Origin: Roseiconus nitratireducens | GTDB taxonomy: Bacteria; Planctomycetota; Planctomycetia; Pirellulales; Pirellulaceae | Length of the DNA: 64,000 nucleotides | Reading direction: 5' to 3' | Assembly: GCF_008629675.1 (NCBI RefSeq) | Contig: NZ_VWOX01000003.1 | Span: 496,001-560,000 of the forward strand | In this document: one piece after another, positions 43,321 to 51,488 of the stretch | How positions within the stretch are numbered: position 1 is the first letter of the stretch | How the letters are laid out: each line of letters begins with the position of its first letter | Translations under genes and position numbers: made by a program | Notes under the pieces: generated by a model | Database searches by the model: none | Told to the model about the DNA's origin: nothing | Seen by the model: only the letters and a program-made list of their open reading frames with translations

Positions 43321-43851
43321 GTGCCTCTGAGAAAAGCCCGCCGAAAAACCATCGCCCGTCAGAAGGGTCCCCACCAAGGAGTTCACAAGGCGGTTCCGCG
43401 CGAATTGCTATGGGTGCAGCGTTGGAGCGAATTGCTGGATGCCCAGTTCCGAATTCCGCTGACTCAAATCCGCTTCGGTGTCGATTTCCTGCTCGGGCTG
43501 GTGCCGGGGCTTGGTGATGCGATCAGCATGGGCATCTCCGGACTTCTGATTGCAACCATGGCCAAACACGGAGCCAGCGGACGTCTGGTCGGCCGCATGC
43601 TCGGCAACGTGCTGCTGGACGCCGTCGTCGGATCCGTCCCGATTCTGGGCAACGTCTTCGACTTGTTCTACAAGGCCAACCTTCGCAACGCGAAGTTGAT
43701 GCGGGAGTACTACCAGGAAGGAAAACACTCGCGGAGCGTTTGGCCGATCGTCCTCGCCGTGCTGGTGTGCATCAGTGTGCTGTTTGCGCTCGGCTGTTGG
43801 GCGACGTTCTGGGTGTTGAACCGAATGTGGACCTGGGTCACCGGTTCCTAG
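43321..43851 (+). CDS. DUF4112 membrane protein
   Basis: A 176-residue protein with the DUF4112 core (about 36-125): FGVDFLLGLVPGLGDAISMG, then GNVLLDAVVGSVPILGNVFD and FYKANLRNAKLM. A C-terminal transmembrane helix covers about 140-165. The start is GTG 43321, weakly supported. Function of the family is unknown. It converges with the Tat beta-propeller gene. Confidence 0.85.
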   Translation: MPLRKARRKTIARQKGPHQGVHKAVPRELLWVQRWSELLDAQFRIPLTQIRFGVDFLLGLVPGLGDAISMGISGLLIATMAKHGASGRLVGRMLGNVLLDAVVGSVPILGNVFDLFYKANLRNAKLMREYYQEGKHSRSVWPIVLAVLVCISVLFALGCWATFWVLNRMWTWVTGS

Positions 43852-43902
43852 CGGCAAAGCCAAAATCTCAAATGCGGCCGCGTCCATTCGAGGCTTCAGG
43901 AA

Positions 43903-45195
43903 TCACCCGAACCGGTTCAAGACGTCGCGGATGTCCAACAGATACACTTGGCGTCCGCCGTCGTGGGGACTATCGATCGCCACGGTGTGACCATCCATGC
44001 TGCTACGCGGGTGCGTGTCGCATCGCCATTCCCCTTTGTATTCCGGCGGCGAGGGGAAATGTCCCAGGTCGACACGTCGTCCGCTGGGGACGTGGTACAG
44101 ATAAACCGTTTGCCGGCGCGTTTGGCGATCCGGATAGGTGTCGTTCAGGATCCAATCCTGATACGGCTCCGCCAGATAGGTGTTGTGACCGTTGACCGGC
44201 ATCTTATCGTGGCCGACGGGACGGACTTGATCGGTCTGGTCGGTGAACACGTAAAAACCGTTGTTCATTCCCGCCGGCTTGGTCCACATCGTCACTTCCT
44301 GGCTGTCCTTCCAAATGAAGTGGGACGTGTGTCCAGACGGATCCAACACGTAGCGATTGCGGCCATCCACATCCGCCGTCAACATCCGCGTGACAAAGCC
44401 GCCTTCGAATTGCAACGACCGTGGATCAAACTTGGGGCGATAGCGATGCAGGACGATGAAACGCTGGCAATCGGGGCTGACCAATAAGTGGTTGAAGTAG
44501 TGCCATGCTTCGGGATGCGTCTTTCCGTCGGACCACGGGATCGCGGCCACATCGGCCAACGACAAGATCAATTCATCGCGACCGGTTTCCAAATCGACAC
44601 GCCAGATTCCGGAGTCCTCGGGAGCTCTCACGGCGACATTCGGATCGGCCAACCCGTCGTATCCGTAGCCGGGCCGCAGGTTGTCGATGCGCCGAAAATC
44701 GGCCGACAGCCCGAACTTTCCGTCGGACGACACCGTGTAGATCGGGCGGGGCAGGGTGCGCACTGATTTGGATTCGGTGTCATACAGTCGGCAGACGAAC
44801 GCATCGTCCTGGCGGTCGTTCCACAGGATCCGTTTGCCGTCCCGGCCGATCCATTGCAGCATGCAACCTTGCTGCCATCCCCAGGCGCGGCTGGTCCCGA
44901 CCGGTTGCCAGCGGTCACCGTCGGACGTATCGACCAGCCCCACGGTGATCTGGTCGTCGGCCGTCGGCGACCGGCCCTCAAAGCCGACTTCGTTGGTGAG
45001 CACCAGCTTCCCGGTCGGATCGAATTCGTGTTTGTCGTAATAGCCGAACCAGTGATGACCGGGTCCCCGCGTGATCGCGCGACAGGGCACAAAGGTTTCC
45101 AGCGGGCCCACCGATTCGGCATGACAGTGGCGGGAAGCTCCGACGAGTGCGGCCGAGGAAACGGCGGCGTGGAATTGACGTCTGGAAATCTTCAT
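43903..45195 (-). CDS. Tat-exported TolB-like beta-propeller protein
   Basis: A 430-residue protein starting MKISRRQFHAAVSSAALVGA, a twin-arginine signal. The mature part is a WD/TolB-like propeller with repeated strand motifs (GKLVLTNEVGF, SDGKFGLSADFRRIDNL, DCQRFIVLHRYRPKF, DGHTVAIDSP). It resembles oligogalacturonate-lyase-like propellers, which are widespread in Planctomycetes. No catalytic assignment is possible from sequence alone. The frame extends to 45450, but the Tat motif sets ATG 45195. Confidence 0.83.
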   Translation of the reverse strand: MKISRRQFHAAVSSAALVGASRHCHAESVGPLETFVPCRAITRGPGHHWFGYYDKHEFDPTGKLVLTNEVGFEGRSPTADDQITVGLVDTSDGDRWQPVGTSRAWGWQQGCMLQWIGRDGKRILWNDRQDDAFVCRLYDTESKSVRTLPRPIYTVSSDGKFGLSADFRRIDNLRPGYGYDGLADPNVAVRAPEDSGIWRVDLETGRDELILSLADVAAIPWSDGKTHPEAWHYFNHLLVSPDCQRFIVLHRYRPKFDPRSLQFEGGFVTRMLTADVDGRNRYVLDPSGHTSHFIWKDSQEVTMWTKPAGMNNGFYVFTDQTDQVRPVGHDKMPVNGHNTYLAEPYQDWILNDTYPDRQTRRQTVYLYHVPSGRRVDLGHFPSPPEYKGEWRCDTHPRSSMDGHTVAIDSPHDGGRQVYLLDIRDVLNRFG

Positions 45196-45358
45196 CGGGG
45201 AACCAACAGGCGAAGCGGAAGGGCGGGGCAGGGAAGGGCAGGGCGATAGTTTAAATCGCCTCGCCGTCACCGTGGGCATTCGCCTGGCCCGAGTCAGCGA
45301 GGAATCCTTGACGTCGACAAAGGCTGACTCCGCATTATTCCAAGAGGGGTCCCGCGTC

Positions 45359-45388
45359 AGCGAGGGCACGCTTGCACCGACCCTCGCT
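45359..45388. repeat. hairpin AGCGAGGG - 14 nt - CCCTCGCT
   Basis: A perfect 8-bp stem, extendable with flanking GTC/GAC after a bulge. Half-copies (GAGTCAGCGAGGAATCC) occur at 45293-45308. It lies between the Tat beta-propeller gene and a small hypothetical gene. Confidence 0.5.
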
Positions 45389-45476
45389 GGACGCGCTCCC
45401 CCACTGGAACCCCAATGGGATCCCCGAACCGACAGCGCGCGTTCCAACACGCCCCATTGTCACCACGGCATTTTTG

Positions 45477-45848
45477 TCACCGCCGCTTTTTCTTTCGCTT
45501 CTTGGCGGCTTTCGACGACCGGAAAACTTGTTCCGCGAACCCGGGATCGACGCGTGCCAGCTGCGTCATCCGCAAGTCGACTTGCTCGCGTTTTCCCTTC
45601 CGATCTTCCACCAAGACGAACGGCAGGCAGACCGCCACGACGCGACGCGGTGGCTGCACGCGAGCGGGAATCCAGCGGACGCGGACCGGCGTCTCGGGCG
45701 GAAACAACCGCGCATCGTCGCTCCAGCAGAACGAAACGATTTCGGTGGTCTGCCGCAACACGGCGACGTAGTCCGAGACGCAGATGTCATCCGGCGCCAG
45801 CACCTTTGCGGCGGAGTATTCGGCGGTGGAAGAAGTTTTCGTTGACAT
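45477..45848 (-). CDS. small hypothetical protein with basic C-terminus
   Basis: A 123-residue soluble protein from ATG 45848. It has no recognised family; a middle beta-rich segment (VAVLRQTTEIVSFCWSD, RVRWIPARVQPPRRVVAVC) is followed by a strongly basic end (SSKAAKKRKKKRR) that could contact nucleic acid. It is divergent from the symporter gene, 213 bp away. The open frame to 45887 adds no conserved sequence. Confidence 0.55.
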   Translation of the reverse strand: MSTKTSSTAEYSAAKVLAPDDICVSDYVAVLRQTTEIVSFCWSDDARLFPPETPVRVRWIPARVQPPRRVVAVCLPFVLVEDRKGKREQVDLRMTQLARVDPGFAEQVFRSSKAAKKRKKKRR

Positions 45849-46061
45849 GCCAGTGATGACAGACCGAACGGCGGACGGGTTCGGCATCAGCGCCTTCGTC
45901 TTCCGATGCGACGCAAAGACGGCTCGGCCCGCGACCCGACCGTGCTCTCGCCGCAGTGTCTGACGCTCGCGGAGTCACCGTGGGCAACTCGGCTAACGGT
46001 GATTCGCCCCGCTTTGGTATCGTACGCACATCTGAATCCGACCCTCACGGCTGGCCCGATC

Positions 46062-47477
46062 ATGTCTGACGCCCCTTCCGCATCCGATCCGACTCCGGAC
46101 GATCCCTCGCGCCCAAAACCACACGGCAATTGGCTGACTTACGCGATCGGCGGAGCCATCATCGCGGCGATCGCGCTGGCGCTGCTTGCGCCGCACGTGG
46201 CCGAATCCTTGGAGGTCGGCGGCGAGCTGTTTCTGCGCGCCTTGAAAATGATCGTGGTGCCGTTGGTATTCACCTCGGTGATGTGCGGCGTCTTGGGGCT
46301 GGGGGACGTTCGCAAATTGGGGCGTCCGGGTGCGACCGCGATCGGTTATTACCTGGCGACCACCGTACTGGCGGTGTTGGTGGGCCTGGTGGTGGTCAAC
46401 GTGATCCGACCGGGCGAAGGCACGGTGGACCAGGCGAAACTGTCCGAACTGTCGGGCGGTGGAATGGGGACTCCCAAGGCGCAGATCACCAAAGCCTTGT
46501 CCCAGTCGACCGGCTTGAGCACCGGCGAAGTCGCCAGCGTCCTGGAAGATCTGCCCCCCGGGGAATCCTCGCAGCCGGGCATCGGATCCATCTTCAAGAA
46601 CCTGTTGTTGATGTTGGTCACGGACAATTTGTTTGTCGCGGCGGCGGAGACGCAGTTGCTTCCGATCATCGTGTTCGCCATCGTGTTTGCGGGAATGTTG
46701 ACGACGATGCACCAGGACGTCAGCAGCATCACCACGCTGGTGGTTCAATCGAACGAAGCGTTGATGAAATTCGTGATGCTGTTGATGAACATCGCGCCGC
46801 TGGGAATCTTCTGCCTGGTCGCGGCCCGATTCGGTAAGGCGCAAGCCAGCGGAGAGTTTTTGGATGAACTGGCGCAGATCGGCTGGTACTTTGGCACCGT
46901 CCTGATCGGACTGGCGATCCACGCATTCGTGACACTTCCGTTGATCTTCTATCTGGTCCGACGGGAGAATCCGTACCGTTACATGTTGGCGATGTCGCAG
47001 GCGTTGCTGACCGCGTTTTCCACCGCCAGTTCGTCGGCCACGCTGCCGGTGACGTTGGAATGCAGCGAAGAGGCCGGCATCTCCAAGCGGTCGACCGAGT
47101 TCGTGATTCCCCTGGGAGCGACAATCAACATGGACGGGACGGCGCTCTACGAAGCGGCGGCGGCCATCTTCATCGCCCAAGTCGTACCCGGAATTGATCT
47201 GACGCTGATGCAGCAAGTGATCGTCGCGGTGACCGCGACGTTGGCCGCGATCGGCGCCGCCGGGATTCCCGAGGCCGGCTTGGTGACGATGCTGATCGTT
47301 TTGAACGCCGTCGGTCTGCCACTGGAGTACATCGGATTGATCCTGACGGTCGATTGGCTGCTGGATCGGTTCCGAACCACCGTCAACGTGCTCGGTGACA
47401 GCATCGGAGCGGCCGTGGTCGAAAAAAGCCTGCCGGATGCTCTTCCGGCGTCACCCGCCGCGGCATCCGCCTCCTGA
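46062..47477 (+). CDS. dicarboxylate/amino-acid:cation symporter (SDF/DAACS)
   Basis: A 471-residue membrane transporter of the glutamate/dicarboxylate symporter family. It has hydrophobic helices throughout, a Ser-rich reentrant loop (ALLTAFSTASSSATLPVTLE), NMDGTALYEAAAAIF (the NMDGT cation/substrate motif), and the helix-8 segment VDWLLDRFRTTVNVLGD with the substrate-binding Asp, Arg and Asn. It should import C4-dicarboxylates, glutamate or aspartate with Na+ or H+. ATG 46062 starts a typical acidic cytosolic tail. A hairpin-cassette array begins right after the stop. Confidence 0.92.
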   Translation: MSDAPSASDPTPDDPSRPKPHGNWLTYAIGGAIIAAIALALLAPHVAESLEVGGELFLRALKMIVVPLVFTSVMCGVLGLGDVRKLGRPGATAIGYYLATTVLAVLVGLVVVNVIRPGEGTVDQAKLSELSGGGMGTPKAQITKALSQSTGLSTGEVASVLEDLPPGESSQPGIGSIFKNLLLMLVTDNLFVAAAETQLLPIIVFAIVFAGMLTTMHQDVSSITTLVVQSNEALMKFVMLLMNIAPLGIFCLVAARFGKAQASGEFLDELAQIGWYFGTVLIGLAIHAFVTLPLIFYLVRRENPYRYMLAMSQALLTAFSTASSSATLPVTLECSEEAGISKRSTEFVIPLGATINMDGTALYEAAAAIFIAQVVPGIDLTLMQQVIVAVTATLAAIGAAGIPEAGLVTMLIVLNAVGLPLEYIGLILTVDWLLDRFRTTVNVLGDSIGAAVVEKSLPDALPASPAAASAS

Positions 47478-47485
47478 CAGGCCCC

Positions 47486-47974
47486 CTCGTTCCCGGGCTC
47501 CCGCCTGGGAACGCACTGCCACGCTGGCTCCGCCAGCTCCCGGGACGCTGGACGCCGCCACAAACCTGGCGCCGCCGCGGCAGGCAGAGCCTGCCCGCCC
47601 AGCCGGTGCCAAGGCCGGAGCCTTGGAACCAGGGAGCGAGAACTCCGCCACCCCACGCTCGTTCCCGGGCTCCCGCCCGGGAACGCACTGCCACGCTGGC
47701 TCCGCCAGCTCCCGCGACGTCGAACGCCGACAGAAACCGGCGCCGCCGCGGCAGGCAGAGCCTGCCAGCCCAGCCGGTGCCAAGGCCGGAGCCTTGGAAC
47801 CAGGGAGCAAGAACTCCGCCACCCCACACTCGTTCCCGGGCTCCCGCCCGGGAACGCACTGCCACGCTGGCTCCGCCAGCTCCCGCGACGTCGGACGCCG
47901 CCACAAACCGGCGCCGCCGCCGCAGGCAGAGCCTGCCCGCCCAGTGGGTTCCAAGGAGAGAGCCTTGGAACCAG
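47486..47974. repeat. tandem array of composite hairpin cassette, family A, three units
   Basis: Three head-to-tail units start at 47486, 47658 and 47829 (172 and 171 bp apart; the last is shorter). Each carries four inverted repeats in the same order: a CGTTCCCGGGC/GCCCGGGAACG stem, CTGGC-TCC-GCCAG, GGCAGGC-AGA-GCCTGCC and a CCAAGGC-CGGA-GCCTTGG stem. A variable spacer (GGCGCCGCCGCGGCA region) separates the second and third. Units 1 and 2 match very closely; unit 3 has diverged at the last stem (AAGGAGAGAGCCTT). The region stays open in the apgM frame but has no protein-like conservation. Confidence 0.85.
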
Positions 47975-48087
47975 TGAGGGCTTCCTGGCCGAGTCCCCTT
48001 CCGATTTCCGCGTGGCTGCGCGAAACTAGCCGCCGCCGGCGGGAACCCGTTTCGCCGTCATTTACGCATTTCCAGACGATACTCTTC

Positions 48088-49302
48088 ATGAAATACGCCA
48101 TCGTGATTCCGGACGGTTGCGCCGATGAACCCCTGGAGGCGCTCGGTGGCAAGACTCCGTTGCAAGCCGCATCGGTGCCGACCATGGACCAGATCGCCGC
48201 CGACGGCCAAGTGGGCCTTGCCGACAACACGCCGGCCCATTTTCCCGCCGGCAGCGAAATCGCGAACCTGTGTCTGCTGGGGTACGACCCCAACCGGTAC
48301 TTCACCGGACGCGCCCCGTTGGAAGCAGCCGCCAGCGGCATCCAGCTGGGGCCATACGACTTTGCCGTGCGTTGCAATTTGGTCACCATCGAAAACCAGA
48401 CGATGGTCGATTTCACCGCCGACCATATCAGCAGCGAAGAGGCGGCCGAGCTGCTCAGCGCGGCGGGCGAGGCCTTGCTGGGCGACAGCGGCGGCCGATT
48501 CGAATTCGTGCCGGGCGTCAGCTATCGCAACCTGCTGATCTACCGGGGCGACGAGAACACGCAGCCACCTTTTTCCGCCGACACCCGCAGCACCGCTCCC
48601 CACGATTTGACCGATCTGTCGGTCGCCGACGACTTTCCGCGGGGTCCCGGCAGCGACCTGCTGGTGGCGCTGATGAATGGTTCGGCCGATGTCTTCGCCG
48701 ACCATCCGGTCAATCGGGCAAGGGTCCAAGCCGGCAAACGTCCGGCTACGAACGTCTGGCTGTGGGGTCTGGGGGGCGCGCCGGACATGCCGTCTTTCCA
48801 AGAACGCTTTGGCGTCCAAGGGGTGATGATCACCGCCGTCGATCTGCTCCGCGGGATTGCCGCCCTGGTCGGTTGGCCGCGGATCGAGGTCGAAGGGGCG
48901 ACCGGCTACCTGGATACCGATTACGCCGCCAAGGGAAAGGCCGCGGTGGCCGCGCTACAGGATTACGATCTGGTTTGCGTCCACATCGAAGCGCCCGATG
49001 AAGCGTCCCACGAGGGTCGGCCGGACGCGAAGATCGAAGCGTTGCAGCAGATCGACCAGCACATCGTCGCGCCGCTGAAAGAGGCTTTGCAGGGGCACGG
49101 CGATCATCGCATCCTGGTCACTCCCGATCACCCCACCTTCTGCCGCACGAAAAAACACACCCACGGCATGGTCCCGTTGGCGATGGCCGGCACCGGCATC
49201 ACGCCGGACGGACAGACCACGTACGACGAATTGTCTGCGGCCGCGGCCGATCGGCGGTTCGACCATGGCTGGGAATTGATGGACTCGTTCATCATCCGCT
49301 AG
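48088..49302 (+). CDS. apgM: ApgM-type cofactor-independent phosphoglycerate mutase / likely homoserine kinase
   Basis: A 404-residue alkaline-phosphatase-superfamily enzyme: MKYAIVIPDGCADEPLEALG has the metal-binding Asp, FPAGSEIANLCLLGYDP carries the Ser nucleophile (GSE), and late motifs VHIEAPDEASHEG, LVTPDHPTFCRTKKHTHG supply metal-binding Asp/His. The ApgM family includes members proposed to act as homoserine kinase (TIGR02535). Here the next gene, 162 bp downstream on the same strand, is aspartate kinase, which favours threonine biosynthesis over glycolysis. Start ATG 48088 is where conserved sequence begins; the upstream open frame is repeat. Confidence 0.88.
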   Translation: MKYAIVIPDGCADEPLEALGGKTPLQAASVPTMDQIAADGQVGLADNTPAHFPAGSEIANLCLLGYDPNRYFTGRAPLEAAASGIQLGPYDFAVRCNLVTIENQTMVDFTADHISSEEAAELLSAAGEALLGDSGGRFEFVPGVSYRNLLIYRGDENTQPPFSADTRSTAPHDLTDLSVADDFPRGPGSDLLVALMNGSADVFADHPVNRARVQAGKRPATNVWLWGLGGAPDMPSFQERFGVQGVMITAVDLLRGIAALVGWPRIEVEGATGYLDTDYAAKGKAAVAALQDYDLVCVHIEAPDEASHEGRPDAKIEALQQIDQHIVAPLKEALQGHGDHRILVTPDHPTFCRTKKHTHGMVPLAMAGTGITPDGQTTYDELSAAAADRRFDHGWELMDSFIIR

Positions 49303-49464
49303 TTTTGCAACGCGTCCCGTGGGCCGGACGCTTCGCCCGGTCGGCGATCGTGATCGCGGATCGCCATCGCCGACCTTTACCACCGGTCCGGTCGACGTCA
49401 CCACCGTTGAACCCGTCACCGGCTCCCGCCTCCTCCCCTTCACGTCCTTTTTGTCAGCACTGTC

Positions 49465-51255
49465 ATGTCACTGATCGTCCAGAAGTTTGGCGGCACCAGC
49501 GTCGCCGATGTTGAAAAGATCCGGGCCGCGGCGAGAAAAGCGATTCGCGCCCAGCGGCAGGGCAACCGCGTGGTCATGGTCGTCAGTGCGATGGGCAAGA
49601 ACACCGACCGGTTACTGGAATTGGCCGCGGAAGTCGGACCGAATCCGCCGGCCCGAGAAATGGACATGCTGCTGAGCACCGGCGAACAAGTCAGCGTGGC
49701 TCTGGTTGCGATGGCGATCCACGAGCTGGGCAGCGAAGCGGTCAGCCTGACCGGTGGGCAAATCGGCATGCAGACCGACAGCAGTTTCAGCAAGGCTCGC
49801 ATCCGATCGATCAACACCGAACGGATCAATCGCTTGCTTGACGATGGCAAGATCGTGGTCGCAGCCGGCTTTCAGGGAATCGACAACGATTTGAACATCA
49901 CCACGCTGGGGCGCGGTGGCAGCGATACGACCGCGGTCGCGCTCGCCGCGGTGCTCAAAGCCGACTCCTGCGAGATCTACACGGATGTTGACGGCGTGTA
50001 CACGACCGATCCTCGCCTGCTTCCGGAAGCCCGCCGGGTGGACGTCATCAGCTACGACGAAATGCTGGAACTTGCCAGCCTGGGTGCCAGCGTGATGCAC
50101 AACCGCAGCATCGAGTTCGCCAAAAAGTTCGGCGTTCCGATCCACGTGCGGAGCAGTTTTTCGGACACCGAGGGCACGATGATTGTCACCGAACAGGAAT
50201 CGTCCTCGGCGCCCGTCAGCGGTGCCGCGATGACGCCCGACGAGGCGCGTGTCACCGTCCTGGGTGTACCGGATGTTCCCGGCAAGAGTCTGCAAATCTT
50301 CTCCGCGATCGCGGAAAAGAAAATCGCCGTCGACATGGTCGTGCAAAACGTCGGTGACGGCGGCAAAGCCGACGTGTCATTCACCGTCCAACGCAAGGAA
50401 TTGGCAACCACGTTGGCGACGTTGGCGCCGGTCGTCGACGCCATCGGAGCCGAAGCGTTGACCCACGACGACCAGGTCAGCAAGGTCAGCGTGGTCGGCG
50501 CCAACATGGTGCAGCAAGCGGCCGTCGCCAGCCGAATGTTTCGGGCGCTGGCCCAGGCGGACGTCAACATCCACATGATCACCACCAGCGAAATCAAGAT
50601 CAGCGCCCTGGTACCGCGTGATCAGGCGATCGACGCCTTACGGGCCGTCCACACGGCGTTCTCGTTGCACGAGAAACCATCGGACGCGAAGTCCTGGAGC
50701 GAAATCAAAGCGGATCGGGCCGCCGGAGTGGAGGTCGAAACCTTGGTCAGCCGCCTGCGAGATGATGCGTTGGAGGCGCTCACGTTGACGGGCATTTCGG
50801 TCGTCGAGGACCAGGCCCGCGTGACGCTGTTCGGTGTCCCCGATCGCCCCGGAATCGCCGCCGACATGTTCGAAAAAATCGGTGCCGCCGGGATCTCGGT
50901 CGACATGATCGTGCAGGGCTACAACGGCGAAGAAGGTTCCACCAGTGTCAGCTTCACCGTGGACGAAGACGCGTTGGAGCCCAGTTTGAAAGTGGCCAAG
51001 CAAATCGCCGCGGCCCACGCCATGCGGGGTGTGCAGGGCGGTGGCAACATCGCCAAGGTGACCGTCAGCGGGATCGGACTGCGCAGCCACACCCATGTGG
51101 CCACGCTGCTGTTCGAGACCTTGGCCGCCGACGAAATCAACGTGCAGATGATCGGCACCAGCGAATTGCAAGTGACCGCGGTGATCGACAGCGAAGCCGC
51201 CGTCCGCGCCAAGATCGGATTGGAGCGGGTCTTCGCCGAATCCCTGGCCAAGTGA
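49465..51255 (+). CDS. lysC: aspartate kinase with four ACT domains
   Basis: A 596-residue aspartokinase, first step of the Lys/Thr/Met pathway. The kinase domain (about 1-245) has KFGGTS at 7-12, VVSAMGK and GRGGSDTTAVALA. It is longer than the usual ~400 residues because the regulatory part is doubled: four ACT-like segments near 265-330, 345-410, 440-515 and 530-595 (VTVLGVPDVPGKSLQIFSAI; VSVVGANMVQQAAVASRMF; VTLFGVPDRPGIAADMFEKI; VTVSGIGLRSHTHVATLLF). This layout is known from some cyanobacterial enzymes and implies feedback control by Lys and/or Thr. It follows the ApgM-like gene. No Shine-Dalgarno is clear. Confidence 0.95.
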   Translation: MSLIVQKFGGTSVADVEKIRAAARKAIRAQRQGNRVVMVVSAMGKNTDRLLELAAEVGPNPPAREMDMLLSTGEQVSVALVAMAIHELGSEAVSLTGGQIGMQTDSSFSKARIRSINTERINRLLDDGKIVVAAGFQGIDNDLNITTLGRGGSDTTAVALAAVLKADSCEIYTDVDGVYTTDPRLLPEARRVDVISYDEMLELASLGASVMHNRSIEFAKKFGVPIHVRSSFSDTEGTMIVTEQESSSAPVSGAAMTPDEARVTVLGVPDVPGKSLQIFSAIAEKKIAVDMVVQNVGDGGKADVSFTVQRKELATTLATLAPVVDAIGAEALTHDDQVSKVSVVGANMVQQAAVASRMFRALAQADVNIHMITTSEIKISALVPRDQAIDALRAVHTAFSLHEKPSDAKSWSEIKADRAAGVEVETLVSRLRDDALEALTLTGISVVEDQARVTLFGVPDRPGIAADMFEKIGAAGISVDMIVQGYNGEEGSTSVSFTVDEDALEPSLKVAKQIAAAHAMRGVQGGGNIAKVTVSGIGLRSHTHVATLLFETLAADEINVQMIGTSELQVTAVIDSEAAVRAKIGLERVFAESLAK

Positions 51256-51303
51256 CTCAGATCGAGTCGCTACCGTACTATTCAAAGCTGCTTTTTGAAA
51301 TTC

Positions 51304-51442
51304 ACCCTCCCGCTGGGAGGGTCAAAGGCGAGGCACGAGCCTTTGGGGAGGGCTTTTTCTACAACCAGATGTAATCAACCAGGGCCGCCATGCCCCTCCC
51401 CGCGTCGTCGCAAGCTCCTCCGCGACCCTCCCGGAGGGAGGG
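51304..51442. repeat. family D hairpins (ACCCTCCC-GCT-GGGAGGGT)
   Basis: A perfect 8-bp hairpin at 51304-51322 followed by an AAAGGCGAGGCACGAGCCTTT stem and a CTTTTTCT tract, then CCCTCCC-GGA-GGGAGGG at 51426-51442. The first part, a stem then a T-rich tract, may terminate the aspartate kinase transcript. A longer relative is at 54830-54858. Confidence 0.6.
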
Positions 51443-51488
51443 TGAAGTCTTGTGTTGATACCAATGCCCGGAAGGAGATCCCGTTCAA

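Noticed and set aside
45993..47216. 407-codon minus-strand open frame
   Set aside because: Mirror of the dicarboxylate symporter; very rich in His, Arg and Gln as expected of an antisense frame.
47486..47974. CRISPR array
   Set aside because: Units are about 171 bp with internal hairpins and near-identical content, with no short repeats separated by unique spacers and no cas genes.
47395..48087. Apparent N-terminal extension of the ApgM-like protein
   Set aside because: The open frame runs through the tandem hairpin array, and its peptide is a repeat artefact rather than conserved sequence.
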